From NCBI RefSeq assembly GCF_900129295.1, contig NZ_FQUU01000004.1, positions 1-64,000 of the forward strand: 64,000 bases of DNA, read 5' to 3'. A model generated the notes under the pieces. The model had not been told where the DNA came from and searched no databases. It was given only the letters and a program-made list of their open reading frames with translations. Position numbers and translations under genes: made by a program. Below are positions 8,349 through 17,181 of the stretch, one piece after another. The stretch's first letter is position 1. Every line of letters begins with the position of its first letter. The stretch comes from Flavisolibacter ginsengisoli DSM 18119. GTDB lineage: Bacteria > Bacteroidota > Bacteroidia > Chitinophagales > Chitinophagaceae.

Positions 8349-10318
8349 GACTGTTGCTCTTCCAGCGTCATGATCTTTTCGAATACCTTTTCATAGTCAG
8401 CATTAACTGAAGCCAGTTTATCCTTCACTTGCCGGTAAGCATTTTCTGTTTTCTTGAATGCTTCAGGATCGGCATAGGTGGATGGGTTGGATAATTCTGC
8501 TTCCAGTTCGGCTTTTTGTTTATTCAAATCCGCTAATTGCTTTTCTAATTGCTGAAACATTTTTTGTTGTTTCTGCAATTCTTTTTGGGCTTCCTTATTG
8601 ATGGGAGCGTTGGCACCACCAGTTGATGTGGTGGGTTGCCCATTAGAGGAGGCCTTTGGTGTTTCTTTTATTACTTCTTTTACAGGGGCTGATCCGGAAG
8701 CTAAAGTTTGATTCCTTGACTCAGCTCTTTCTTTCCATTCCACCCATTCTTCATAAGTGCCTTTAAATACCTTGATCTTCTTATCGACAATTTCCCAGAT
8801 CTTATTGGCTGTTTTGGAAATAAAGTACCTGTCGTGGCTGACCAGTATAAGGCTTCCCTGGTAACGGTTCAGGGCATCTATCAATAGTTCATTGGAATGG
8901 ATATCCAGGTGGTTGGTAGGTTCATCCAGTAAAAGAAAATTGGCCTTACTGATCATGGTTTTGGCGAGTGCCACCCTGGCTTTTTCTCCTCCACTCAATA
9001 CTTTAATTTTTTTATCTGCATCATCACCGCTGAAAAGAAAGCAACCTAATAATGTCCTTAGTTCAAGCTCTGTTTTTTTAGAGCCGGCTTCTTTCATTTC
9101 ATCCAGGATGGTATTATTAATATTCAGAGCTTCTAATTGATGCTGGGCGTAAAAGGCATCATCCACATTATGGCCCCATTTGCGCTCGCCCTCAAATGGT
9201 TCGGCCCCAGCCAATATCCGTAAAAGTGTTGACTTACCTTTTCCATTAGCACCTATCAGTGCAATCTTATCGCCACGGTCAATTTCAGCCGAAGCATCCT
9301 CAAGAATGTCAATGTTTTTAAAGTGTTTAGAGACATGCTTTAATTCTACCAAAACACGACCGGGAGTTTTATCAACATTGAAGTTGATCTTGATATTAGG
9401 CCTTTCAATAGTTACATCTTCTATCCGGTCCAGTTTATCCAATCTTTTTTGAATACTTTGAGCCTGGGCAGCTTTGCTGGCTTTAGCCTTGAACCTTTCT
9501 ACAAATCGTTCCTGCTGTCGAATGTAATCCTGCTGATTTTCAAAAGCCCTTTGTTGCAATTCGACCCTTTGTTGTTTTTCTACTTCATAAAAATCATAAT
9601 TGCCATTATATATATGTAATTCACGCTGGTATAATTCCACAATCTTCTTTACCATGCGGTTGAGAAAATATTTATCGTGGCTAACTATGATTACAGCGCC
9701 TTTATAATGTTGCAGGTATTTCTCCAGCCATTCAATGGAAGGAAGGTCAAGGTGGTTGGTCGGCTCATCCAGCAACAAAAGGTCTGGTTGCTGAAGGATC
9801 ATTTTTGCTAACAGCACACGCATTCTCCAGCCACCGCTGAATTCACGGTAAGGTCTTTTCAGATCGCTATTGGAAAATCCTAAACCCTGCAGTACTTCCT
9901 CGGTTCTATGTTCAATTGTATATCCACCTGCCTCTTCGTATTCATGCAGTTTCTCACTGTAAGCATGTAATAACTCATCCGTTGTATGCTCTTCAAGTTT
10001 TTTAGTAATTTCCTCCAGTTCTCTTTCAATCTTTTTTGCTTTATCAAACGCATGCAATGCTACCTGGAGAATAGATTCATTGGTATCAAAACTTAGTAAA
10101 TCCTGGTGCAGGTAACCTATGGAGGTGGAGCGGCTTCTTTCAACTGTTCCTGCAGAGGGAGCGTATTCTCCTGCAAAAAGCTTCAATAGGGTTGATTTAC
10201 CGGTTCCGTTATACCCAATTAGCCCAATACGTTCATTGGGATGTATATGCCAGGTAGCATCTTCAACGATTGTCCGGGCGCCAAATTCAAAAGTAACATT
10301 TTGTAAACCTGCCAACAT
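8345..10318 (-). CDS. ABC-F family ATP-binding cassette protein
   Basis: A 657-aa soluble protein with two ABC ATPase domains and no membrane segment, so an ABC-F ribosome-associated ATPase rather than a transporter. Domain 1 has Walker A GYNGTGKST (~35), signature FSGGW and Walker B LLLLDEPTNHLDLPS. Domain 2 has GANGKGKST, LSGGEKARVALAK and LLLDEPTNHLDIHS. Between them lies the helical linker with RQQERFVERFKAKASKAAQ typical of the P-site tRNA interaction motif. A Ser/Thr/Gly-rich linker and a coiled coil (~590-655, KEAQKELQKQQKMFQQLEKQ) close the protein, as in the Uup group. Members assist translation or occasionally confer antibiotic protection; the exact role is not decidable here. Confidence 0.95.
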   Translation of the reverse strand: MLAGLQNVTFEFGARTIVEDATWHIHPNERIGLIGYNGTGKSTLLKLFAGEYAPSAGTVERSRSTSIGYLHQDLLSFDTNESILQVALHAFDKAKKIERELEEITKKLEEHTTDELLHAYSEKLHEYEEAGGYTIEHRTEEVLQGLGFSNSDLKRPYREFSGGWRMRVLLAKMILQQPDLLLLDEPTNHLDLPSIEWLEKYLQHYKGAVIIVSHDKYFLNRMVKKIVELYQRELHIYNGNYDFYEVEKQQRVELQQRAFENQQDYIRQQERFVERFKAKASKAAQAQSIQKRLDKLDRIEDVTIERPNIKINFNVDKTPGRVLVELKHVSKHFKNIDILEDASAEIDRGDKIALIGANGKGKSTLLRILAGAEPFEGERKWGHNVDDAFYAQHQLEALNINNTILDEMKEAGSKKTELELRTLLGCFLFSGDDADKKIKVLSGGEKARVALAKTMISKANFLLLDEPTNHLDIHSNELLIDALNRYQGSLILVSHDRYFISKTANKIWEIVDKKIKVFKGTYEEWVEWKERAESRNQTLASGSAPVKEVIKETPKASSNGQPTTSTGGANAPINKEAQKELQKQQKMFQQLEKQLADLNKQKAELEAELSNPSTYADPEAFKKTENAYRQVKDKLASVNADYEKVFEKIMTLEEQQS

Positions 10319-10472
10319 AAGCTTAATAAAAGTTGCAAAGATAATTGCCTGCCGACAGGTATGTATTCAATTTCGATGAATAGTAGCCAGGGAAGTAAAC
10401 TATTTAAAAAGAATTAACAGGAATATGATGAATAACAACTTATAATCTGTTAAATGGAGTGCTTTAGGGGTT

Positions 10473-10480
10473 TACTTTTG
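10473..10480 (+). promoter_or_regulatory. Bacteroidota promoter -7 box
   Basis: TACTTTTG followed by C fits TAnnTTTG exactly and lies 13 bases before the ATG at 10494. The expected transcript would have a leader of only a few bases. It probably drives the lipoprotein and the overlapping TonB receptor. Confidence 0.6.
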
Positions 10481-10493
10481 CCCAAAAACAGCA

Positions 10494-11084
10494 ATGCACC
10501 GACTTTTATTTTTAGGTTTTTTGCTCCTTACCATCATATCCTGCAATAACGATAACAAAAAAACAACTACTGAAACTCTAGGTCCAAGCAGGCATAGTGC
10601 TGAATTTAATAGATCAATAGAATCATTAATGGGTAGCTATTACCAACTTAGTGAAGCATTTGTCAATTGGGATTCAATCAATGCTGCTACCTTATCAAAA
10701 AGAGTAAAGGAAAGGTTGGACAGTTTACCTATGGAGGAATTAAAAAAAGATAGCTCATCCGAAACAACAATTGGCATTGTGGATGGTGCAAAGAATGATT
10801 TAAATGCTATTAACGCATCAGCAGACATAACCTCTAAAAGACATGCATTTAACGCATTAAGCGATAAATTGTTCCTTTTATTAAATACTGTAAGGTATGA
10901 TCGAAAGAAATTATACCTGCAGGAATGCCCGATGGCGTTTAATGATGAAGATCCTGGTCATTGGTTAAGTCCTGTAGATTCTATTAGAAATCCTTATATG
11001 GGTCTTCACCATCCACGTTATAAAGGAGGAATGGTGGAATGTGGTGAAACAAAAGAGATAATCAATTTTACAGGAACAAAATGA
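10494..11084 (+). CDS. DUF3347-type lipoprotein
   Basis: A 196-aa protein with the lipoprotein signal LLFLGFLLLTIISC (Cys at residue 17). The mature helical part ends in the pattern ECPMAFNDEDPGHWLS, followed by NPYMG and a late MVECG. This is the C-terminal signature of DUF3347 proteins, which are often linked to heavy-metal efflux or copper handling (family knowledge). Cys, Met and His in this tail could bind metal; that is inference. Its stop overlaps the ATG of the next gene by four bases (ATGA), so it is translationally coupled to the TonB receptor and probably works with it at the outer membrane. Confidence 0.8.
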   Translation: MHRLLFLGFLLLTIISCNNDNKKTTTETLGPSRHSAEFNRSIESLMGSYYQLSEAFVNWDSINAATLSKRVKERLDSLPMEELKKDSSSETTIGIVDGAKNDLNAINASADITSKRHAFNALSDKLFLLLNTVRYDRKKLYLQECPMAFNDEDPGHWLSPVDSIRNPYMGLHHPRYKGGMVECGETKEIINFTGTK

Positions 11085-13435
11085 CCTGGAAAAAGATTCT
11101 TCTAATTGTTTTCATTGTATTTACAGGCATTCATTCTTATGCCCAAAATAAATACACGCTTAATGGTTATATCAGGGACAGTGTGAGTGGTGAGTCTATA
11201 CTTTCTGCGAGTATTTCTTTTGGGGGGAAGGTAATTGCCAGCAACTCGTTTGGATTTTATTCCATCACGCTTGATGAAGGAGAATATACAATATTGGTAT
11301 CACACACCTCCTACATGACCAGGGCTGTCAGTGTGCAGCTTACACATGATATTCAACAAAATATTTTACTGGTGCCTAAAGCAGGCGACCTGAATGAAGT
11401 GGTTGTATATAGCAGGAAGCGGGATGCCAATGTGCGCAATGCGCAAATGGGAAAAATAGACCTTTCAATAGGACAAATAAAAAGTATTCCTGCCTTTTTA
11501 GGAGAAGTTGACATACTTAAAGCCATACAATTACTTCCCGGTATACAAACTGCCGGTGAAGGAAACTCAGGTTTTTATGTTCGTGGCGGCGGGCCTGATC
11601 AAAATCTTATCATCCTTGATGATGCGGTGGTATATAATACCGGGCATTTATTTGGTTTCTTTTCAATTTTCAATTCCGATGCTATTAAGAATACTTCCAT
11701 AATAAAGGGAGGTATGCCAGCTCAATATGGCGGCAGGTTATCCTCTGTTCTTGATGTAACCATGAAAGATGGAAACAGTAACCGTTTCCAGGGCGAAGGC
11801 GGCATTGGGCTTATTGCTTCACGACTTTCCATACAAGGACCTCTAAAAAAAGACAAAGCTTCTTTTATTCTCTCAGGCCGCAGGACGTATATAGATGCAT
11901 TGGCCAAACCGTTCATTCCTAAGGAAAGTAATGCCTATGGATCTGGCTATTATTTTTATGATCTGAATGCCAAGGTCAATTACAAAATATCTGAAAAAGA
12001 TAAGCTGTTTCTGAGTGGTTATTTTGGAAGAGATGTTTTTTCATTCCGTGATAAAAAACTGTCTTTCCGTGCTGATATTCCCTGGGGCAATTCTACAGGA
12101 ACCCTGAGATGGAACCACATTTTCAACCCACGGTTGTTTGCCAATACTACATTGGTGTATAATGATTACAATTTCAATTTCGGGGCGGCTCAGAACAATT
12201 TCGAGATCAACCTTTCATCAGGTATTAAGGATGGAACCTTCAAGATGGATTTTGATTTTTATCCTTCCGGCAGTCACAAGATGAAATTCGGGGGGCTTTC
12301 CACATACCATAAATTTATTCCGAACGTCACTTCCGGCCACCAGGATTCTGTGGTATTTCAGCCTAGTAACGGGGGAGAGAAATATGCATTGGAAAATGCC
12401 TTATATATCCAGGATGACTGGGATCTTTCCAGTAAGATCAAGCTGAATTATGGTTTGCGCTGGAGCAGCTTTACACAGTTGGGACCTTATACCAAATTTA
12501 TAAAAGATGACAACCAAAACAAACTGGATAGCACCTATTACAAGAACTTTCAAAAAATAATTACTTATTCCGGTTTAGAACCAAGAGCCACAATCCGCTA
12601 TTCGGTTGATAACACTACCTCAATAAAGGCCTCCGTTACACGCAACCTGCAATTCATTCACCTGGTAAGTAATGCCGGCACTACATTGCCCACAGACCTT
12701 TGGGTGCCAAGTACATTTTTAGTGAAGCCCCAGATAAGTATGCAGTATGCTGCCGGGTTATTCCGGAATTTCCAAAACAATGTCTATGAAACATCAGTTG
12801 AAGTATACTATAAACGCATGCAGAACCAGATCGAATACAAAGAAGGTTATTCGCCTTCATTAAGGGATCCGGAAGAGGAATTTGTATTTGGAAAGGGTTG
12901 GAGCTATGGGTCAGAATGGTTTGTAAACAAAACAAGGGGAAGGTTGACAGGATGGATAGGATATACACTTTCCTGGACGTGGAGGCAATTTCCTCAATTG
13001 AACGAAGGACTTAAATATCCTGCTAAATATGACCGCAGAAATGATCTTTCCGTAGTAGGCATGTTTGAATTGAATAAAAAATGGAAGCTGGGAACCGTAT
13101 TTATATATGCCACAGGCAATGCCACATCACTGCCAGAACGTTTTTATGTACTGAATGGAGTGCTGACCCAGGAATACAGTGCAATCAATAAATACCGTTT
13201 GCCTTCTTACCACCGCCTGGACCTATCTGCAACCTATACACCCGATAAGAAAAAAAAGAAGAAATGGGAAAGTTCCTGGGTATTCAGTGTATATAATTTG
13301 TACAATCGAAAAAACCCTTACTTCATTTATTTCGACCAAACGGGAAACCCGTATAATGGGTCTGTACAGATTCAGGCCAAACAGGTTTCTTTATTTCCGA
13401 TCCTGCCTTCGGTCACCTGGAATTTCAGGTTTTAA
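11081..13435 (+). CDS. TonB-dependent receptor with carboxypeptidase-regulatory-like domain
   Basis: A 784-aa outer-membrane receptor. After a signal peptide (ILLIVFIVFTGIHSYAQ) comes a CarboxypepD_reg-like beta domain (~residues 24-110). A plug domain follows with the motifs ILKAIQLLPGIQTAGEGNSG, FYVRGGGPDQNLIILDDA and GGMPAQYGGRLSSVLDV. The rest is a 22-strand-type barrel ending in an aromatic residue (SVTWNFRF), as expected for BAM-assembled proteins. Such receptors import large or scarce substrates using TonB energy. Coupling to a DUF3347 lipoprotein hints at metal-related uptake, but the substrate is unknown. No SusD partner follows. Confidence 0.93.
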   Translation: MTWKKILLIVFIVFTGIHSYAQNKYTLNGYIRDSVSGESILSASISFGGKVIASNSFGFYSITLDEGEYTILVSHTSYMTRAVSVQLTHDIQQNILLVPKAGDLNEVVVYSRKRDANVRNAQMGKIDLSIGQIKSIPAFLGEVDILKAIQLLPGIQTAGEGNSGFYVRGGGPDQNLIILDDAVVYNTGHLFGFFSIFNSDAIKNTSIIKGGMPAQYGGRLSSVLDVTMKDGNSNRFQGEGGIGLIASRLSIQGPLKKDKASFILSGRRTYIDALAKPFIPKESNAYGSGYYFYDLNAKVNYKISEKDKLFLSGYFGRDVFSFRDKKLSFRADIPWGNSTGTLRWNHIFNPRLFANTTLVYNDYNFNFGAAQNNFEINLSSGIKDGTFKMDFDFYPSGSHKMKFGGLSTYHKFIPNVTSGHQDSVVFQPSNGGEKYALENALYIQDDWDLSSKIKLNYGLRWSSFTQLGPYTKFIKDDNQNKLDSTYYKNFQKIITYSGLEPRATIRYSVDNTTSIKASVTRNLQFIHLVSNAGTTLPTDLWVPSTFLVKPQISMQYAAGLFRNFQNNVYETSVEVYYKRMQNQIEYKEGYSPSLRDPEEEFVFGKGWSYGSEWFVNKTRGRLTGWIGYTLSWTWRQFPQLNEGLKYPAKYDRRNDLSVVGMFELNKKWKLGTVFIYATGNATSLPERFYVLNGVLTQEYSAINKYRLPSYHRLDLSATYTPDKKKKKKWESSWVFSVYNLYNRKNPYFIYFDQTGNPYNGSVQIQAKQVSLFPILPSVTWNFRF

Positions 13436-13532
13436 TGTTTGCAGATGTATCATTTTTAAAATGATCAGAATAGAGTGAAGGCGACTCCAGATCTGAAATT
13501 ATTGGTATCTTCTGCCTTTTAAACAAACGCAC

Positions 13533-15101
13533 ATGAGAAAAATAGTTCTGTTCGGACTTATGCAGTCCGCATTACTGGTAAGTTTTAGCCAGTCAGTTCC
13601 TGACGCTGATATAATAAGTAAGCTAAAGCAGGAAGAATCGCAAAATTCCAAAGTGATGGACATTGCTTTTCATTTAACGGATGTCAGCGGACCGCGATTG
13701 ACTGCATCTCCCAATTTTATGAATGCAGCTAACTGGGCTAAGACCACCTTGAGTGGCTGGGGTTTGGAAAATGCACGACTCGAGCCATGGGGAGATTTTG
13801 GTAAAGGATGGCAGCAAGAGCGTTGTTATATCGCCATGACAAAACCCTATTACACACCCATTGTGGCCATTCCAAGGGCATGGACCGGAAGTACTCCAGG
13901 TAAGAAAATGATCAATGGTGGCATTGTATTACTAAAGGCAAAAGACTCTGCATCACTAGTTCAGTACGCCGGCACATTGAAGAACAAGATCATAATGCTT
14001 TGGGTTGATGATGCATTAAAACCTTCTTTCGAACCCGATGGTGCAAGGTTGGCAGACAGCAGCCTGGCTAAGATGGCAAAGGCTGAAATGAATGTAGCGC
14101 CAGGCCAAAGGCCTGCCAATGACCAGGCGCGCCAGCAATTTATGGCGAGGCAATCTTTTCAACGCAACCTTACAAAATTATTCAATGAAGAAAAACCCGC
14201 ACTGGTTTTAAGCATTAACCCCAGGGGGAACGATGGAACTGTATTTGTACAGGGTGGAGGAGAGTATGGTAAAGATGCGCCTGAAGGTCCTGCAAATATC
14301 ATGTTATCCAGTGATGATTATTTGAGATTACAAAGATTGGTAAATGCTGGTGTTCCTGTGGAAGTTGAGGCTGATGTGAAAACCAGGTTTTTTGATAAGG
14401 ACCTGAAAGGTTATAATGTTATTGCTGAAATACCTGGCACTGATCCGAAATTAAAGGATGAAGTAGTAATGCTGGGTGGCCATCTCGATTCCTGGCAGGG
14501 AGCCACCGGGGCTACAGATAATGCTGCGGGCTGTTCTGTTATGATGGAGGCAGTGCGTTTATTAAAAGCCATGAATTTCAAACCCCGGAGGACTATCCGC
14601 ATTGCTTTATGGAGTGGTGAAGAACAAGGTTTGTTTGGATCCCGCAATTATGTAAAAAATCACCTGGGCGATCCGGCTACCATGAAATTAATGCCGGAGC
14701 AACAAAATATTTCCGCTTACTACAATTTGGATAATGGTACAGGGAAGATACGTGGCATTTACCTGCAGGGCAATGAAGCTGTAAGACCATTGTTTACCAG
14801 TTGGCTGCAGCCTTTTAATGGTGAGGGAGCATCTACTGTAACTATCAATAATACCGGCGGCACTGATCACCTGGCATTTGATGCTGTGGGCATTCCCGGA
14901 TTCCAGTTTATACAGGATCCTATAGAATACGATACAAGGACCCATCATACGAATATGGATACTTATGATCACCTGGTTCCTGAAGATCTGAAACAGGCTT
15001 CAGTGATCGTTGCATCTTTTGTTTACAATACCGCTATGAGAGATGAAAAGATTCCAAGAAAAGAATTACCTAAACCAAGAGAAGGTCAGCGACCAATTTA
15101 G
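13533..15101 (+). CDS. Secreted M28-family zinc peptidase
   Basis: A 522-aa protein with signal peptide (IVLFGLMQSALLVSFSQS). The region ~85-280 resembles a PA-type insert and the catalytic M28 domain covers ~285-510. Zinc-site residues of the family are visible: GGHLDSW (His and Asp), ATDNAAGC (bridging Asp), SGEEQGLFGSRNY (catalytic and ligand Glu), YYNLDNGTG (Asp) and the late THHTNMDTYD (His). It is likely an exported aminopeptidase or carboxypeptidase for peptide scavenging. It is a separate transcription unit ended by the hairpin at 15124-15155. Confidence 0.93.
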   Translation: MRKIVLFGLMQSALLVSFSQSVPDADIISKLKQEESQNSKVMDIAFHLTDVSGPRLTASPNFMNAANWAKTTLSGWGLENARLEPWGDFGKGWQQERCYIAMTKPYYTPIVAIPRAWTGSTPGKKMINGGIVLLKAKDSASLVQYAGTLKNKIIMLWVDDALKPSFEPDGARLADSSLAKMAKAEMNVAPGQRPANDQARQQFMARQSFQRNLTKLFNEEKPALVLSINPRGNDGTVFVQGGGEYGKDAPEGPANIMLSSDDYLRLQRLVNAGVPVEVEADVKTRFFDKDLKGYNVIAEIPGTDPKLKDEVVMLGGHLDSWQGATGATDNAAGCSVMMEAVRLLKAMNFKPRRTIRIALWSGEEQGLFGSRNYVKNHLGDPATMKLMPEQQNISAYYNLDNGTGKIRGIYLQGNEAVRPLFTSWLQPFNGEGASTVTINNTGGTDHLAFDAVGIPGFQFIQDPIEYDTRTHHTNMDTYDHLVPEDLKQASVIVASFVYNTAMRDEKIPRKELPKPREGQRPI

Positions 15102-15123
15102 TTGATGTACCTAATGAGATACA

Positions 15124-15155
15124 GGACCGGGAAAATATAACTTTCCGGTCTTTTT
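15124..15155. terminator. Bidirectional terminator between converging genes
   Basis: GACCGG(G)AAA and TTTCCGGTC form a stem with one bulged base, followed by TTTTTA on the plus strand. The minus-strand gene stop begins at 15154-15156, inside the T tract, so the same hairpin probably serves both the M28 peptidase and the converging secreted-protein pair. Confidence 0.8.
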
Positions 15156-15948
15156 AATTTGCACCAGCGAACCTGGGATCTTCATAGATCACCCGCACCT
15201 GGGCACTGCGTTGTTTGTCGGATTTAAGAAATAACCGGTACTTTCGGTCTGCCGCTGTAATAATGACCATTGCAGTATTAGGTGGAATAGTTCCAAGGTT
15301 ATCAGCTATCATGGTAATTTCCTGCTCCCTATGATCAAGGTCAACTTTCACCTCAAGAGTAAGGGGTTTCAAACCCAATTTCTGATGGCTTAACAAGGGG
15401 CGATTATCCAGTGTTACAGAGATGGAATCTCCATCTATTTCGGCATTATCATAAAAGTCAAGGCGGATCATTCCGGTATCAACTTTTATTTCCTGGATAT
15501 GGTTAAAATCTGATTGTGCCACACGGTGAAGAGTGATTTTACCTGGTGTGCACGGTGCTGTACCATTCATTACCACGCCTCCCCAGTCACCGCTTAAGAT
15601 TTCTTTGTTCCCACTATTGCTGTAGGCTAAACTAAAATACCTGATACATGGGGTGCAGTCTGAAGGAATATGGAATGTAGTTACCTTTTCTTCCTGGATG
15701 TCTATTGTTTTTGTAGCCGCATTATAAAAGCCATTGTAATTCTTCTTCACGTAATTCAACACATCTGAATAATGGTAACAAAACCCAGCCACCTTGTTGT
15801 TGATGATATTTACCTGTAATTCCACATTATATACCGGGAAGCAACCGCCAGCCTGCTGTGTAAGCGTGCCCTTCCAGACACCATTTAATTGTTGCGAAAA
15901 AGCAACTGTTTGCAGGAGGACTAAAATAGTAGTTAGTTGCCACTTCAC
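15154..15948 (-). CDS. Secreted protein of unknown function, paralogue of the next gene
   Basis: A 264-aa protein starting at GTG, with signal peptide (LTTILVLLQTVAFSQQ). Residues ~20-130 form a beta-rich domain beginning LNGVWKGTLTQQ with several Cys residues. Residues ~160-264 form a second domain beginning IRLDFYDNAEIDGDSISVTL and containing DNLGTIPPNTAMVII. Both domains recur in the same order in the neighbour at 16001, which has an additional Pro/Thr/Lys linker. The two are a tandem paralogous pair, probably cotranscribed (52-base gap). Function not recognised. Confidence 0.75.
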   Translation of the reverse strand: MKWQLTTILVLLQTVAFSQQLNGVWKGTLTQQAGGCFPVYNVELQVNIINNKVAGFCYHYSDVLNYVKKNYNGFYNAATKTIDIQEEKVTTFHIPSDCTPCIRYFSLAYSNSGNKEILSGDWGGVVMNGTAPCTPGKITLHRVAQSDFNHIQEIKVDTGMIRLDFYDNAEIDGDSISVTLDNRPLLSHQKLGLKPLTLEVKVDLDHREQEITMIADNLGTIPPNTAMVIITAADRKYRLFLKSDKQRSAQVRVIYEDPRFAGAN

Positions 15949-16000
15949 ACTGGGAAAATAATTGTTTTGGTTTATCCTTTACAAAAAATTATATAAATGG

Positions 16001-17104
16001 TCAATTACCTGCTTTTTGGTACCTGAAGCGGACCATTGCATTTTTTTGTTCTGTTGAAGTTATGCTTACCTGGTACCGCTTATCTCCATCCTGAACGATC
16101 ATGAGTGATGTATTGGGAGGGATCCTGCCCAGGTTTTCTGCTACCATAACCAGTGTATGTTCCGGATTGTTTTCATCCATTTTCAATGTATAGGTAATAG
16201 GAGAAGCGGACAATCTTTTGCTGGCAATAATCAACCTTCCATCAAGGTAAACACTAATAGTATCATCATCGATTTCACCATTGTCGTAAAGCCTGATCGT
16301 TATTACTTCATTGGTAACAGTTAAGGCAGTTGTCAATTCATTCTTTCGTGACCTTGTAACCTGGGGCGCCTGGTAAGGTGGAAGGTCAGCTTTCTTTTCT
16401 ACTATTACCGGCGTTATGGTTTTAGGAACAGGAGAATCAATAGTGGAGCGTTTAGATATTACTGGTGGGGTAGTCGTCTTTTTAACCGGAGCTTTAGCAA
16501 CAGGCTTCGTTGTGGTTTTTTTCTTTGTGGCCAGGGGTGTTTTAGAAGCAGGTTTCACTGTTGTTTTAGTTACGGGAGTATCAGTAGAAGTGATGTTTTT
16601 ATTATTCCGCAGGAATGGTTCCACATAGAAATCAGAAGTAGTAACCTTTCTCAGGTAAACTGTACCTCCGCCACAATCGCCCCATTTTCCATTGTTCTTT
16701 GGATTAGCCCTGTCTTCAGTTTTTCCAACATAGCTACCTTCCAAAAATTCTTCCCTTCCAGAACGTGCATATGCGAATTTATAATTCATCAGGCAGGTGG
16801 CACCTCCACCCATATTTTTTACTTCAACAGTGCGTAATTCCTGGATGGTGAATGAATTGTTTTTGATTGCGAAATTACCCGTCATTGTAGCCTTACCATA
16901 AAACCTTGTATCTAAATAAGAATATGATACACCTGTAACCGTTTTTGACTTTGCCTGCTGCACCTGGAACTCAAGCCTGTAATTTTCACCTGATTCGGTT
17001 ATAAAATATCCCCTCCATATGCCTGTCAGGTTTTGACCCATGCCAATTAAAGGAAATACAGCAGGAAGAAGAAATAAGAGGAGTTTAGACAGGGGTAATT
17101 TCAT
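16001..17104 (-). CDS. Secreted two-domain protein with a low-complexity linker
   Basis: A 367-aa protein. It has a signal peptide (LLLFLLPAVFPLIGMGQ) and an N-terminal domain (~25-155) beginning LTGIWRGYFITESGENYRLE. Residues ~170-265 are rich in Lys, Thr, Pro and Val (for example VTKTTVKPASKTPLATKKKT) and look like a flexible spacer. The C-terminal domain (~270-367) has TIRLYDNGEIDDDTISVYLD and ENLGRIPPNTSLMIV. The layout suggests an exported protein that spans the periplasm or surface layer. It is paralogous to the 15154 gene, differing mainly in the linker. Function unknown. Confidence 0.75.
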   Translation of the reverse strand: MKLPLSKLLLFLLPAVFPLIGMGQNLTGIWRGYFITESGENYRLEFQVQQAKSKTVTGVSYSYLDTRFYGKATMTGNFAIKNNSFTIQELRTVEVKNMGGGATCLMNYKFAYARSGREEFLEGSYVGKTEDRANPKNNGKWGDCGGGTVYLRKVTTSDFYVEPFLRNNKNITSTDTPVTKTTVKPASKTPLATKKKTTTKPVAKAPVKKTTTPPVISKRSTIDSPVPKTITPVIVEKKADLPPYQAPQVTRSRKNELTTALTVTNEVITIRLYDNGEIDDDTISVYLDGRLIIASKRLSASPITYTLKMDENNPEHTLVMVAENLGRIPPNTSLMIVQDGDKRYQVSITSTEQKNAMVRFRYQKAGN

Positions 17105-17164
17105 CTTAAACGCAAATTAATTATTAAGGCTTCTTTAAAACCCCGGTTGTAGCGATTGATTTGT

Positions 17165-17173
17165 TAATTTTGC
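17165..17173 (+). promoter_or_regulatory. Bacteroidota promoter -7 box for thrS
   Basis: TAATTTTGC matches TAnnTTTGC. It ends 8 bases before the thrS ATG at 17182, implying a leader of only a few bases. It also shows why the in-frame TTG at 17161 is an unlikely start: that codon lies upstream of this box and would not be in the transcript. Confidence 0.6.
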
Positions 17174-17181
17174 GGCTCTTT

